Of a stretch of DNA of 64,000 nt, positions 24,299 through 34,142 are shown in pieces. Within the stretch, counting starts at the first letter, position 1; each line of letters begins with the position of its first letter. Made by a program: the position numbers and the translations under genes. Source of the DNA: Adiantum capillus-veneris (lineage: Eukaryota; Streptophyta; Polypodiopsida; Polypodiales; Pteridaceae); contig CM043943.1 in NCBI GenBank assembly GCA_014529385.2, positions 154,353,092-154,417,091 of the forward strand. Reading direction: 5' to 3'. Under the pieces are notes generated by a model. It made no database searches. It had not been told where the DNA came from and saw only the letters and a program-made list of their open reading frames with translations.

Positions 24299-25111
24299 AT
24301 GGAGAGCCAACGCCAAATGTCTGGATATCCTCTTTTCTTTGGAGAGCCTGGAGAGGATGCAGAATTATTTTTAGCAAATTTCAAGATGTCTTGTCGTATC
24401 AAGAGGATAGTAACTAATCAAGAACGTGTAGAGATGTTTGAAGTGGTTCTTAGGAAAGATGCTAGCACTTGGTTTGACTCGTTGCCTGAGGAAGTTAAAG
24501 AGAATTACATGGAAGTTGTGAATCATTTCAAGAGATACTTCTTTGATCCCCAAAACACTCAAAAACTATGGCAAGACATTGTTTCTCATAAGCAAAAAGA
24601 CTTAGATGACTACTACTTGTATAAGCAAGAGTTTCTATGTCTTTGGGCTGTATGGGTAAGAAATGTTGCTAACCCTGGTGATGGTGCAGAGTTCCTAAAG
24701 AAGGAGAGATTCATAGCCGGACTCTTTCCTGACCTTAAGATAAAAGTTGAGGCCGGTGCACTTGCTACCTTTGAAGCAGCTGAAACTAGGGCTACTGAGA
24801 AATATAGGAAACTCAAGTGCTTAAGGGGGGAGGTTCCAATAGAAGGTCTTAGACCCAAAGGTAAGTCACAAGCATCGACATCTAGGGAGCTTCCTGAGGT
24901 AATGGCGGAAGTGATTGAGGAGTTAAATGAATCTTTAAGCAGCTTGTCAATTCACCTTGCACAAGCTGTAGGTCCAAAGGGACAAGCAAAGAAGTCTGAA
25001 GAGCGAGATTCACGACCTAGGAGAGTCTTGCAATGTTGGAATTGCGGTGAGTCTGGACATGGGATGTATAATTGTCCTTGGCCCCGTGGGGAGTCAGGGA
25101 GACCTAACTAG
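24299..25111 (+). CDS. Gag of the Tat-like element
   Basis: A continuous frame encodes about 270 residues from ATG 24,299 (MESQRQMSGYPLFFGEPGED); the frame is open upstream to 24,221 but without supporting similarity. The gag core is seen as EDAELFLANFKMSC, STWFDSLPEEVKENYMEV and HFKRYFFDPQN. A CCHC zinc knuckle near the C-terminus (CWNCGESGHGMYNC) is intact. Gag forms the particle and binds the RNA. The frame ends with TAG at 25,109-25,111, and pol starts 9 bp later in a different frame, so any Gag-Pol product would need a frame change or reinitiation. This is the least damaged coding region of the element. Confidence 0.88.
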   Translation: MESQRQMSGYPLFFGEPGEDAELFLANFKMSCRIKRIVTNQERVEMFEVVLRKDASTWFDSLPEEVKENYMEVVNHFKRYFFDPQNTQKLWQDIVSHKQKDLDDYYLYKQEFLCLWAVWVRNVANPGDGAEFLKKERFIAGLFPDLKIKVEAGALATFEAAETRATEKYRKLKCLRGEVPIEGLRPKGKSQASTSRELPEVMAEVIEELNESLSSLSIHLAQAVGPKGQAKKSEERDSRPRRVLQCWNCGESGHGMYNCPWPRGESGRPN

Positions 25112-25120
25112 AATTACCCA

Positions 25121-26557
25121 GTGATGAATGCAAGAGAAGGAACTAGTCAACAACCACGGATTCTACAAAGGCCAAATGGAGCAAGACCACCTCCACAAGG
25201 AGTGGAAGGAGTTCCACCTTTGCCAGACCCAAATGTGCATGTAGTAGAGGTCACAAACTCAAACGAGGTTGCCATGGAAGCAAATGGCATTAAGCGTGGC
25301 CGAGGGAAGGGTAAAGAGAAAGAAGGTGTCACATCACAGAGTGACCATGGACGAGGCAAGAAGGCAAAGGAGACCAAGGAAGCTAAAAGGACTCAACGTC
25401 GTATCAATCTCCAAAACTTCCCTCTTGGACATGGTATGGCTCCATACAACCTATTGGAAGACATGAGAGGTAAGTGTCCTGATATCTCATGGCCTCAGTT
25501 TCTCGCATTATACCCACAAGTTAGGAGGGATTTAACAAAGGCAGTTAGCACTAGGAGAAAGGTAAAAGAGAGTGTGCCTATTGTAAAAATTGCACATGCT
25601 GAAATGAATGAGAATATTACACCTGTGCTAGATTGTTACATCAAAGGAAGTTTTGTTAGGAAAGGTCTAGTGGATGGGGGTGCACAAATTTGCATCATGA
25701 CAGAGGGACTCATGCAAAAACTAGGCATGCACATCCATGAGACACCTGAAATTAAAGTCAAGATGGCAAACAATAGCAAATCTAGGTGTGTAGGCATTTG
25801 TAAAAATGTTTTTGTAGAGGCCTTTGGCATTAAGAAGGCGGTGGATTTTTATGTTATGTCTACCAAAGGAAATGGTTACCCATTTATCCTAGGGAGACCA
25901 TGGCTAATGAAAATGCGAGCTTTGCAGGATTGGGAGAGTGGAAAGCTAATTTGCAGGAATGACAATCATAAGAAGGTTGTCTTTGACATGAAGGAGCAAC
26001 GCCAAGAGGAGCTCCATGAAGAATCATCTCAAAGTGCGACGGAGGAAGGCTGGACCGATAGCACTTCAGAAGGAGAAAGTAGCGGCAGCATTACTGAAGA
26101 GGAGTCTTCCATCGAAGTCATGGGGGTAAGGTTTAATCCAAACAACCAAGAGACCTCTTGCCCAGGTTTGGAAGAGGTAGGTTCCCAAGAAAACCAAAAA
26201 GTGGAAGATGAAAGAATGCTAGAAGGTATGTTATCTACAACACTTACAAAGGATGAAAGAGAGGAGCTCAAAGGTGTGTTAAGGAAATTTCCTAGGCTTT
26301 TTGCTAAAGACTACACCGATGTGCGTGGAGTAGATTCTGTTCAACACAAAATTGAGTTGAATCCGGAGGCCACACCTAAGGCTCAAAAGCTACGAAGGCT
26401 AGGAGTCATCAAGGAGCAAGCTTTACTCAAGGAGGTAAGAAAGCTTCTAGCAGCAGGTTTCATTTATCCAATGGAGAATTCAGAGTGGGTCTCTCCCGTT
26501 GTTATCACTCCTAAGAAAAATGGAAAGTGGAGGGTGTGTGTGGATTACACTCAATGA
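25121..26557 (+). pseudogene. Pol part 1: aspartic protease and start of RT
   Basis: The 478-codon frame has a Pro/Lys-rich linker. An aspartic protease site LVDGGAQICIMT follows at about 25,668-25,703, with D-G-G instead of D-S/T-G, as often seen in this lineage. FILGRPWLMKMRAL is the end of the protease. A Ser/Glu-rich spacer leads to the RT thumb-side start (KLLAAGFIYPM, SEWVSPVVITPKKNGKWRVC). The frame stops with TGA at 26,555-26,557 exactly where RT should continue; the continuation is in another frame from about 26,540 (LNEATKRDHFPLPF). The break is therefore a small indel near 26,545. Confidence 0.88.
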
Positions 26558-27668
26558 GGCAACAAAAAGAGATCACTTTCCCCTCCCATTTCAAGATGAG
26601 ATACTAAATGAGGTAGCTGGTCATGAGAAGTACACTGTGTGTGATGGCTACTCGGGTTACTTTCAAATAGGTATCGCATTGGAAGATCAGTTGAAAACAA
26701 CCTTCATCACTCCTTGGGGTTGTTATGCTTTTAGAGTCATGCCATTTGGTCTGACAAATGCTCCTGCAACTTTCCAATGCTTCATGAACATGGTATTTCC
26801 AGCATTCTTTGGAAAGTCAATCAGGGTGTTCATTGATGATTTTTGCATTTATAGCTCAAAATCATTGCATCTACAAAAGACAGAAGAAGGTTTAAAAAAA
26901 CTTTACGACATGGGAGGTCAACTCAACCCCGACAAGTGTCACATAGGTGAGGATGAAGTGATCTTGCTTGGTCACAAGGTTTCCTATAAAGGCATTGAGG
27001 TGGATCCTTCAAAGGCAAAGGCTCTTATTGAGCTCCCATCACCCAAGAATCTCAAAGAGGTCATCTCATTCATTCAAAAGGTGAAGTATATGTCACGCTT
27101 TATTCACTTAGCTTCGGAGTTGCTTCATCCTTTGCAAAAGTTGACACAACAAGTAGAATTTGCATGGTCTTATGAGCTTGAAGAGTACTTTTGTAACATT
27201 AAAGTCATTTTGTCAGAGCTACCAATACTCATGCCTCCTTGTTGGGAGTACACATTCTTTGTTAGCTCTAGTGTTGGGAAGGAAACAATTGGTGCAGTTT
27301 TATTACAACAAGATCCCCACAGTACCAGGATGCGACCCATCTACTTTGCTAGTAGGGTCATGAATGCTTTAGAGAGAGGCTACACAGAGGCAGAACTCAT
27401 GATGCTTTCTCTCATGTTTGCGGTGAGAAAGTTTAGATCCTACTTGCTACCAAAACCTTTTGTAATTCTCACTGCAGAAAATTTACTTCCTTGGGTGTCA
27501 TCTCAAATGAATCTTAGCACCAGGATCTCAAAGTGGATTATAGAATCGCAAGAGTTCCAATACTCTTTCAAGGTAGAAGATAGTGTGCGTGCACAATTGG
27601 CAGGGATCCTTACTTATAGGGTACATGAGAAGGAGATTAAGGTGCCTGAAGTAAAGACCCTACCATAG
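26540..27668 (+). pseudogene. Pol part 2: RT catalytic core and first RNase H
   Basis: RT motifs appear in order: HFPLPFQDEILNEV, YSGYFQIGIALEDQ, MPFGLTNAPATFQ and the catalytic VFIDDFCIYS (about 26,829-26,858, both Asp present). HIGEDEVILLGHKVS and a linked RNase H-like region (FFVSSSVGKETIGAVLLQQD, then SLMFAVRKFRSYLLPKPFVI) follow. In the latter the first catalytic Asp is replaced by Ser, as in the degenerate RT-linked RNase H of Tat elements. The frame is open to TAG at 27,666-27,668. It is cut off from its natural start by the indel near 26,545. Confidence 0.88.
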
Positions 27669-27671
27669 CCA

Positions 27672-28502
27672 CCACCTAAAAGTATTCCTAATGCTTTTAC
27701 CTTGTTCTTTGATGGAGCTTTTCGACGAGCCACAGGAAAAGCAGGGGGAGGGCTAATATTGCTCAACCCAAGTGGGGAGGTGGTCATGCAAGAGAAGGTC
27801 AATCTACCAGGTTCAACTAGCAACAATGAAGCAGAATATGACACACTACTTCATGGTTTAAAGATATGCATTGGCCAAGGTATACAACGTCTCATGGTAA
27901 AAGGGGATGCACTTCTCATCGTGAAGCAAATTTTAGGCATTTGGGCATGCAAGAATGAAAGCCTAAGGACAAAAGTTCATGCCATTCGTAGATTGTTTAA
28001 TCAATTTGAAGAAGTGCAACTATATCATATTCCTAGGAAACAGAATGAAGATGCCGATTTACTTGCACAACAAGCAGTTACATGTGTTGAGAAAGAAGTG
28101 CAGGTCATCATGGTGGCAGCAACTGTCAAGCAACTGAGATACCAGGGATTGGAGTCATTGACTCCCATTATTAGCTACATTTTGGAGGGTGAGTTTCCAC
28201 AAGACTTCACGAAGGCTCAGAAGAGGAGACTCATGAAAAAGGCAAGCGCGTATCTCTTTCTAGAAGGATCCCTTTATCAAAGAGGGAAGGATCAAGTGTG
28301 TAGAAGAGTACCAACTATTGAGGAAATCCCAGCCATTCTAAAAGGTTTGCATGAGGAAGCGTGTGGTGGTCATTTTGCACAGGAACTCACTGCAAAAAAG
28401 ATTTTGCTTGCCGGATATGTTTGGCCAAGCTTGCACATTGACAAGCATCTGTTATATGGTCCACGTCAGTTAGTCCTTGCAAATAGTCCATTTGAAAAAT
28501 AG
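27672..28502 (+). pseudogene. Pol part 3: second (archaeal-type) RNase H and integrase zinc region
   Basis: After the TAG at 27,666 the same frame resumes. LFFDGAFRRATGKAGGG, SNNEAEYDTLLHGL, VKGDALLIVKQI and NEDADLLAQQA supply the four acidic residues D-E-D-D of a complete archaeal-type RNase H. The integrase N-terminus begins near 28,345 (LHEEACGGHFAQELTAKK). The two His of the HHCC finger are present, but the C-x2-C half is absent: HIDKHLLYGPRQ runs straight into ANSPFEK. An in-frame deletion of the finger's Cys half is the simplest explanation. A TAG at 28,500-28,502 replaces the usual Trp codon before GIDAMGPLP. Confidence 0.88.
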
Positions 28503-29525
28503 GGCATTGATGCTATGGGTCCATTGCCTAGGACTAAAAATGGGAAATCGTATATCTTGGTGGCCATAGACTACATGACGAGATGGGTAGAGGCACAAAG
28601 TGTGGCAAAGGTAAATGAGAGAACAGTGAGCAAATTTGTCTACACTCACATTTGCTGTAGATTTGGCACACCTTTGGAGATTGTTTCTAATAATGGTCCA
28701 GGGTTTAGAAAGAGCTTGCTCACAGAGGTCTGTGAAGAACTTCACATTCTACATCGTCATAGTACACCCTACTATCCCCAATCCAATGGTCCGGTAGAAA
28801 AAGCTAACGGTGTCATTGCAAGCATCATTAGAAAGATGGTGAGAAACAAGACAAAGTTGTGGGATGACTTCTTGGATGGTGCCTTGTGGGCGTGTCGAAC
28901 CACATATAGGGAAGCCACGGAGTTTACACCATTTCACTTGGTCTATGGTCAAGAGGCTTTACAACCAATTGAGCTCAACATCCCAACAATATGACTTCAT
29001 GGCAAAGCAGCACAAGATGATCAAGAAGCATGGATGGATCGACTTCTTACCTTAGCTGAGCTTGAGTGGAAAAGAGAAGTAGCATACGAGTGCTACAGGA
29101 GGAAAGCTACGCAGGCGAAGGAGAAGCTTGACAAGAAACTAAAGGACAAAGGCATCAATGAGGGAGATCTTGTGCTAAGGTATGACAATCGACTCGACAA
29201 TCCTTTTGATGCCAAATTTGAAACTAGATGACAGGGGCCATACATGGTTAAGAAGGCTTTCAATTCAAGTTACTATCAGCTTATGGACTTGAATGGGAAA
29301 GAGCACTCCAGGAAGGTAAACGGGTATCGCTTGAAGCCTTATTTGATTCGCCTTCTACCAAAGGATCTACCAAAGATCTGTCAAAGGGCAGATATCTCAT
29401 GTAAGTATTGTTACATGAAGCATGAGTGTAACTCCAGCCAAAATTCTGAGGGGCCAAACAATGAAGATCTCGTCAAGGACTCTGAAACACTCTCTTTGGA
29501 AAAGATGCTCTATGATGATACATGA
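28503..29525 (+). pseudogene. Pol part 4: integrase core and C-terminus
   Basis: GIDAMGPLPRTKNGKSY supplies the first catalytic Asp. The second region reads VSNNGPGFRKS where the family has S-D-N-G, so the second catalytic Asp is Asn. The Glu is kept in NGPVEKANG. RTTYREATEFTPFHLVYGQEA closes the core. Stops at 28,994 (TGA) and 29,229-29,231 (TGA) cut the C-terminal region, which continues with LEWKREVAYECYRRK, LVLRYDNRLDNPFDAKF and GKEHSRKVNGYRLKPYL. No chromodomain is present. With the missing finger half, this integrase would be inactive. Confidence 0.88.
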
Positions 29526-29553
29526 ATATACCATCATCCTGGGGGAGGACTAA

Positions 29554-31122
29554 TGATAGCCGTTTTTCGGCTTTCCATAATTGCCATAGTAAGCTACCTC
29601 ACCCTATCAAATCACTCAAACATTTTGGTTATCCCTACCATTTCACTGTACATAGTCGTATGTGAGTTAGGGGACTTTTTCCATATCTTCTTAAAAACCC
29701 TCAATTAGCTGGTCACTGGGCTAATTGAGCCAAAAAAATAAAACAATATAAGTATATTATGGCCCATTTGTGTGTAAATATTTCATTGTATATAGGGCCT
29801 AAATAAAAGGATTTTTCATAATTATTTTGGTATTTATTTAAATATTTCTACCTATGGTGTGTTATTTATGCTATGTACATTGACTCACCATTACCATGTT
29901 TTTTCTTACCATCTTGCATACTCTTTATTCCATATAAAAATAATTTCATGCAAGCTTCTCTTATTTTTGGTGTAACTCCATCCCAACAAAAATCCAAAAA
30001 AACTAGTTGTATTTATGTGTATATTTTTTCACTATTGTGATTTTTCCTTCCTACATCTATTCTCTTTTACTCTCATAAATTAGAACACCAAAAATATTCA
30101 TCTTTTTATGGTAGACTTATAATGAGAGAGATTTATTTTGACCCCTTTATATTTTTTCCACCTATATTATTTATATTTGACATGTACATATTTTTTTAGA
30201 CCCCTCAATATTTGATTTTCTTAGTTGTACTATTCACTTTTATCATGATCTCAACAATATCTTCAATTATAGACCTACCAAATAAGGTCAAGGGTATGTG
30301 GAATGCATGAATGCACCATGGGGAGCTCACTCTTGGAGGTATTCAAAAGAATCATCCAAAGAAAGACCTCACAAGGATCTTGTGCAGTGGAAAAAAAAGT
30401 CGGTTTTTCTGAATTTTTAAAGATCACATGCTCCCCGAATTTGAAAAGGTGATACAAACAAAAGTTGTAGCTCATGGGCTGAACTTTCACCTCAAATTTT
30501 TTCATATTTTTTTGAGCTACGAGCTGTGAGCTATGATTTTATTAGTGGACCCCAGGTTTGCCATGCTATGCAGCCACACTCCCTCTTCCACTTTACCATT
30601 TTCCTCTTTCACACACACCTCTCCATTCATCATCCCCACCTCTCTCACCACTCCTCTCTGCACCCTACTCACCTTCTTCTCAACCTTGAAGAATAAGAGA
30701 AACCATGGTGAACTCATGTCTCCTACACACACTTCCATTCCAAAATTGACCACCTAGTCTCATTTTTCCTCATCCATATTACCCATATCTATCAAAAAAC
30801 CACAAAATTCAGCCTCTTCTCTTGAAAGACAGCATCATGGTGATTGATTACTCATGTTTACTTACCTTGGCTTCCAAGGAAGGTCAAGAGTGGAAAAACG
30901 TACCGTCAAAGCTAGTGGACCGTCAACAAGCGTCAAAATTGACCCTACTCAAGACACTTGGAGCATCAACATTGTAAGAAATCCATATTTTCTTACCTTA
31001 AGAGTTTTTTCTTCCTTATTTGTATCCTACTTGGATACTCCCATTGTAAATATCCAATTTCATTTGTAAATCAATAAAAATACTAACTCTACTAATTTAC
31101 TAACACTAACCTACTAATTTCA

Positions 31123-31164
<42 letters not shown>

Positions 31165-31340
31165 ACGTCCTAGTTCGCATCCAAAACTAGGTGGTGCCCC
31201 AAATTTGTGTAGGGTGAGGTTGCGGGTTTGTGTGTGTGTGTGTTTGTTTTTTTTTCCAACCCCAACCCAATTGAGCAGCACGGGAGCCTACAAGGGTGCT
31301 TAGAGGCCACTCTTCTTGTTGCCCGCCCCGGACCGCCTCA
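29554..31340 (+). repeat. 3' LTR of the Tat-like element (1,787 bp, internally deleted)
   Basis: It matches the 5' LTR almost base for base to about 31,116. It then jumps, through about 10 bp of filler (ATTTCATTTT), into the (CT)n tract (31,126-31,162) and the common 3' end. About 820 bp including the TATA box is missing. It ends GGACCGCCTCA at 31,340, followed by the GTAG duplication. Confidence 0.93.
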
Positions 31341-31344
31341 GTAG

Positions 31345-31702
31345 TTAGGTAGATTCTTGGTTCATCAGATTTCAGTTCTTTTAAGATATCCACCATTAAT
31401 CCACGAAAGATGTTAAAGGCAATCTGAGCAATTACTATCTGTTTAGCTTGGCCACCCACCCAAGAGCAAATAAGGAAGAGGTGAAAATCCACTGGTTTTT
31501 CCGGGAAGAGTAGGTCAAGATGGTTGAGAATGAACCAAATGGCATGATCAAACCATATGATGCTGGATTTGCAACAGGCTTTAGGATCAAGAAATCTGCA
31601 GGCACATTTTACATAGGGCCAAAAAATATTCCAGATGGATTTTGTGTAGAAGTCTGCGTTACTTTTAGCAAATTCCATGTTCCCTTTAGTACGGATGTAG
31701 AG
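31345..31702 (-). other. Unrecognised minus-strand reading frame next to the Tat-like element
   Basis: A minus-strand frame is open from 31,678 down into the LTR (about 112 codons outside it). It encodes NIFWPYVKCACRFLDPKACC and LDLLFPEKPVDFHLFLICSW. It is hydrophobic and aromatic and looks coding-like rather than random. It could be the remnant of a LINE 3' end or of a host exon cut by the insertion, but no signature is firm enough to name it. Confidence 0.25.
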
Positions 31703-33074
31703 GCCAATATTGTAAACGTAGAGCAGCCATTAAAAAATAGAGAATATGAATGGCAGATTTTGGTACTACATCACCCCTTCTAATCCAAGTGTCAGAATCC
31801 CCCCTATCCATATATTTTCAATAGTTTTATCAGTTATGAAAGATCCACCAAATGAAGTTTATAAAAAGTTTTATTTACAGTTTTTTTAAATATATAAAAT
31901 ATCAAGATCGTTTAAACTTGCTATTAGGTTAGAAACCCATCATAGTGAATGGAGTCCAAATATCCCTTAATGTATACATAATTTACCATAAACTTCTCTT
32001 AAGCCATCCAAGTAACAAGGAGCGCAGCTAAAAGCCAAGCCTTAATCCGAACCATGAAGTTTTTTAGGGAAAAGATATTAGGTTAGAAACCCATCATAGT
32101 GAATGGAGTCCAAATATCCCTTAATTTATACATCATTTACCATATACTTCTCTTAAGCCGTCCAAGTAACAAGGAGCGCTGCTAAAAGCCAGGCCTTAAT
32201 CCGAACCATGAAGATTTTTTAGGGAAAATATATACCATGTTTAAAGTGTTAGCACCATAAGAATAACCAAAGCTATAACCGGAGCAACATATGGCTGAGT
32301 GAATGAAAAAAACTATAATGTATATCCTAATCTTACCAAAGTAAAGGCCAAGAGCTACCATAGTGTGCAGCTGGGTAGAACACCCTAATGATCCGTGTGT
32401 GTGTTTTTAAAAATACATGAAAAATAGTGCGCAGTAGGACACAACTTGCACTTATTGTGATTGGGCGGTTACATACATGGTTGATGTTTTTTGTGTCCTA
32501 CTGCGCACTGTTTTTTATGTATTTTTTAAAACACACACACGGATCATTAAGGTGTTCTACCCGGCTGCACACTATGGCAGCTCTTGGCCTTTACTTTGGT
32601 AAGATTAGGATATACATTATAATTTTTTCATTCACTCGGCCAGATGTTGCTCCGGTTATAGCTTTGGTTATTCTTATGGTGCTAACACTTTAAACATGGT
32701 ATATATTTTCCCTAAAAAAACTTCATGGTTCGGATTAAGGCCTGGCTTTTAGCAGCGCTCCTTGTTAGTTGGATGGCTTAAGAGAAGTATATGGTAAATG
32801 ATGTATAAATTAAGGGATATTTGGACTCCATTCACTATGATGGGTTTCTAACCTAATAGCAAGTTTAAACGATATTGATATTTTATATATTTAAAAAAAC
32901 TGTAAATAAAACTTTTTATAAACTTCATTTGGTGGAGCTTTCATAACTGATAAAACTATTGAAAATATATGGATAGGGGGGATTGTGACACTTGGATTAG
33001 AAGGGGTGATGTAGTACGAATAGCTATTATTCATAATCTCTATTTTTTAATGACTGCTCTACATTTACATTGGC
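31703..33074. repeat. Large inverted repeat (foldback), arms about 0.6-0.74 kb, 46-bp loop
   Basis: The left arm (31,703-32,444) is the reverse complement, with moderate divergence, of the right arm (32,491-33,074). For example AGTGCGCAGTAGGACACAA at 32,426-32,444 pairs with 32,491-32,509. The left arm is longer because it contains a 154-bp tandem duplication (31,922-32,229). The loop is 32,445-32,490. A transcript through it would form a long double strand. Confidence 0.9.
31922..32229 (+). repeat. 154-bp tandem duplication within the left arm
   Basis: Units 31,922-32,075 and 32,076-32,229 both begin TATTAGGTTAGAAACCCATC and contain CTTCTCTTAAGCC, AACAAGGAGCGC and CTTAATCCGAACCATGAAG. They are about 95% alike by eye. 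The right arm has only one copy. Confidence 0.92.
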
Positions 33075-34142
33075 TTTTGAAAGCGTTTTTGCTACCGCTT
33101 TACTGAGCCTGGCAATACTCTGTTGGCAGTAACCGAGCCTACCTTGGTGGCTCAATAAGCATCAGAATGCCACATGGTTTACTTAATACTGTCACTTTTT
33201 TACATAAGTGTTATAACATCATCAATGAGAAGACTTGACTGTCCTTGTATATTGGATAGCTATGGATACTTACATTGGTTGGAGGTGTTTACTACGCACT
33301 TATTGTGATTGGGCAGTTGCATACATGGTTGATGATGTTTTTTGTGTCCTATTGCGCACTATTTTTTATCTATTTTTTAAAAAAACACACACACGGATCA
33401 TTTGGGTGTTCTACCCGGCTGCACACTATGGCAGATCTTGACCTTTACTTTGGTATGATTAGGATATACATTATAGTTTTTTTCATTCACTCGGCCAGAT
33501 GTTGCTCCGGTTATAGCTTTGGTTATTCTTATGGTGCTAACACTTTAAACATGGTATATCTTTTCCCTAAAAAAACTTCATGGTTCGGATTAAGGCTTGG
33601 CTTTCAGCAGCGCTCCTTGTTACTTGGATGGCTTAAGAGAAGTATATGGTAAATGATGTATAAATTAAGGGATATTTGGACTCCATTCACTATGATGGGT
33701 TTCTAACCTAATAGCAAGTTTAAACGAGCTTGATATTTTATATATTTAAAAAAACTATAAATAAAACTTTTTATATAGGGGGGATTCTGACACTTGGATT
33801 AGAAGGGATGATGTAGTACCAAAAGCTGCCATTCATAATCTCTATTTTTTAATGGCTGCTCTACGTTTACATTGGCTTTTGAAAGCGTTTTTGCTGTCGC
33901 TTTACTGAGCATGGCAATACTCTGTTGGCAGTAAGCGAGCCTACCTTGGTGGCTCAATAAGCATCAGAATGTTGCATGGTTTACTTAATACTGTTGCGTT
34001 TTTACATAAGTGTTATAACACCATCAATGAGAAGACTTGACTGGCCTTGTATATTGGATAGCTATGGATACTTACATTGGTTGGAGGTGTTTACTATGCA
34101 GTTATTGTGATTGGGTGGTTACATACATGGGTGATGATGTTT
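32448..34142 (+). repeat. Tandem direct copies of the foldback unit (848 bp, 802 bp and a 45-bp start)
   Basis: Unit A is 32,448-33,295, unit B 33,296-34,097, and unit C stops after about 45 bp at 34,142. All begin GCA.TTATTGTGATTGGG and share the TTTTGTGTCCTA and CACACACACGGATC words and the ending TATGGATACTTACATTGG. Short ORFs in each copy only reflect the shared DNA. The array ends abruptly at unrelated sequence from about 34,143. Confidence 0.88.

Larger units (their letters stand above)
21056..31340 (+). mobile_element. Tat-like Ty3/gypsy retrotransposon with dual RNase H, nearly complete
   Basis: LTRs at 21,056-23,686 and 29,554-31,340 begin TGATAGCCGTTT and end GGACCGCCTCA. They flank 5.9 kb with gag, protease, RT, RNase H, a second (archaeal-type) RNase H and integrase in that order. 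The extra RNase H between RT and integrase is typical of the plant Tat/Ogre group. A 4-bp direct repeat GTAG lies at 21,052-21,055 and 31,341-31,344. A primer site TGGTGCCCCCACTGA (23,691) and a purine tract CTGGGGGAGGAC (about 29,539-29,550) flank the interior. LTRs look about 98% alike by eye outside one large deletion, suggesting a recent insertion. Even so, pol has a frameshift and several stops. Confidence 0.92.

Noticed and set aside
32427-33652. Two similar hydrophobic ORFs in the foldback units
   Set aside because: Their similarity follows from the repeated DNA. Frames differ in start and end, and no domain is present.
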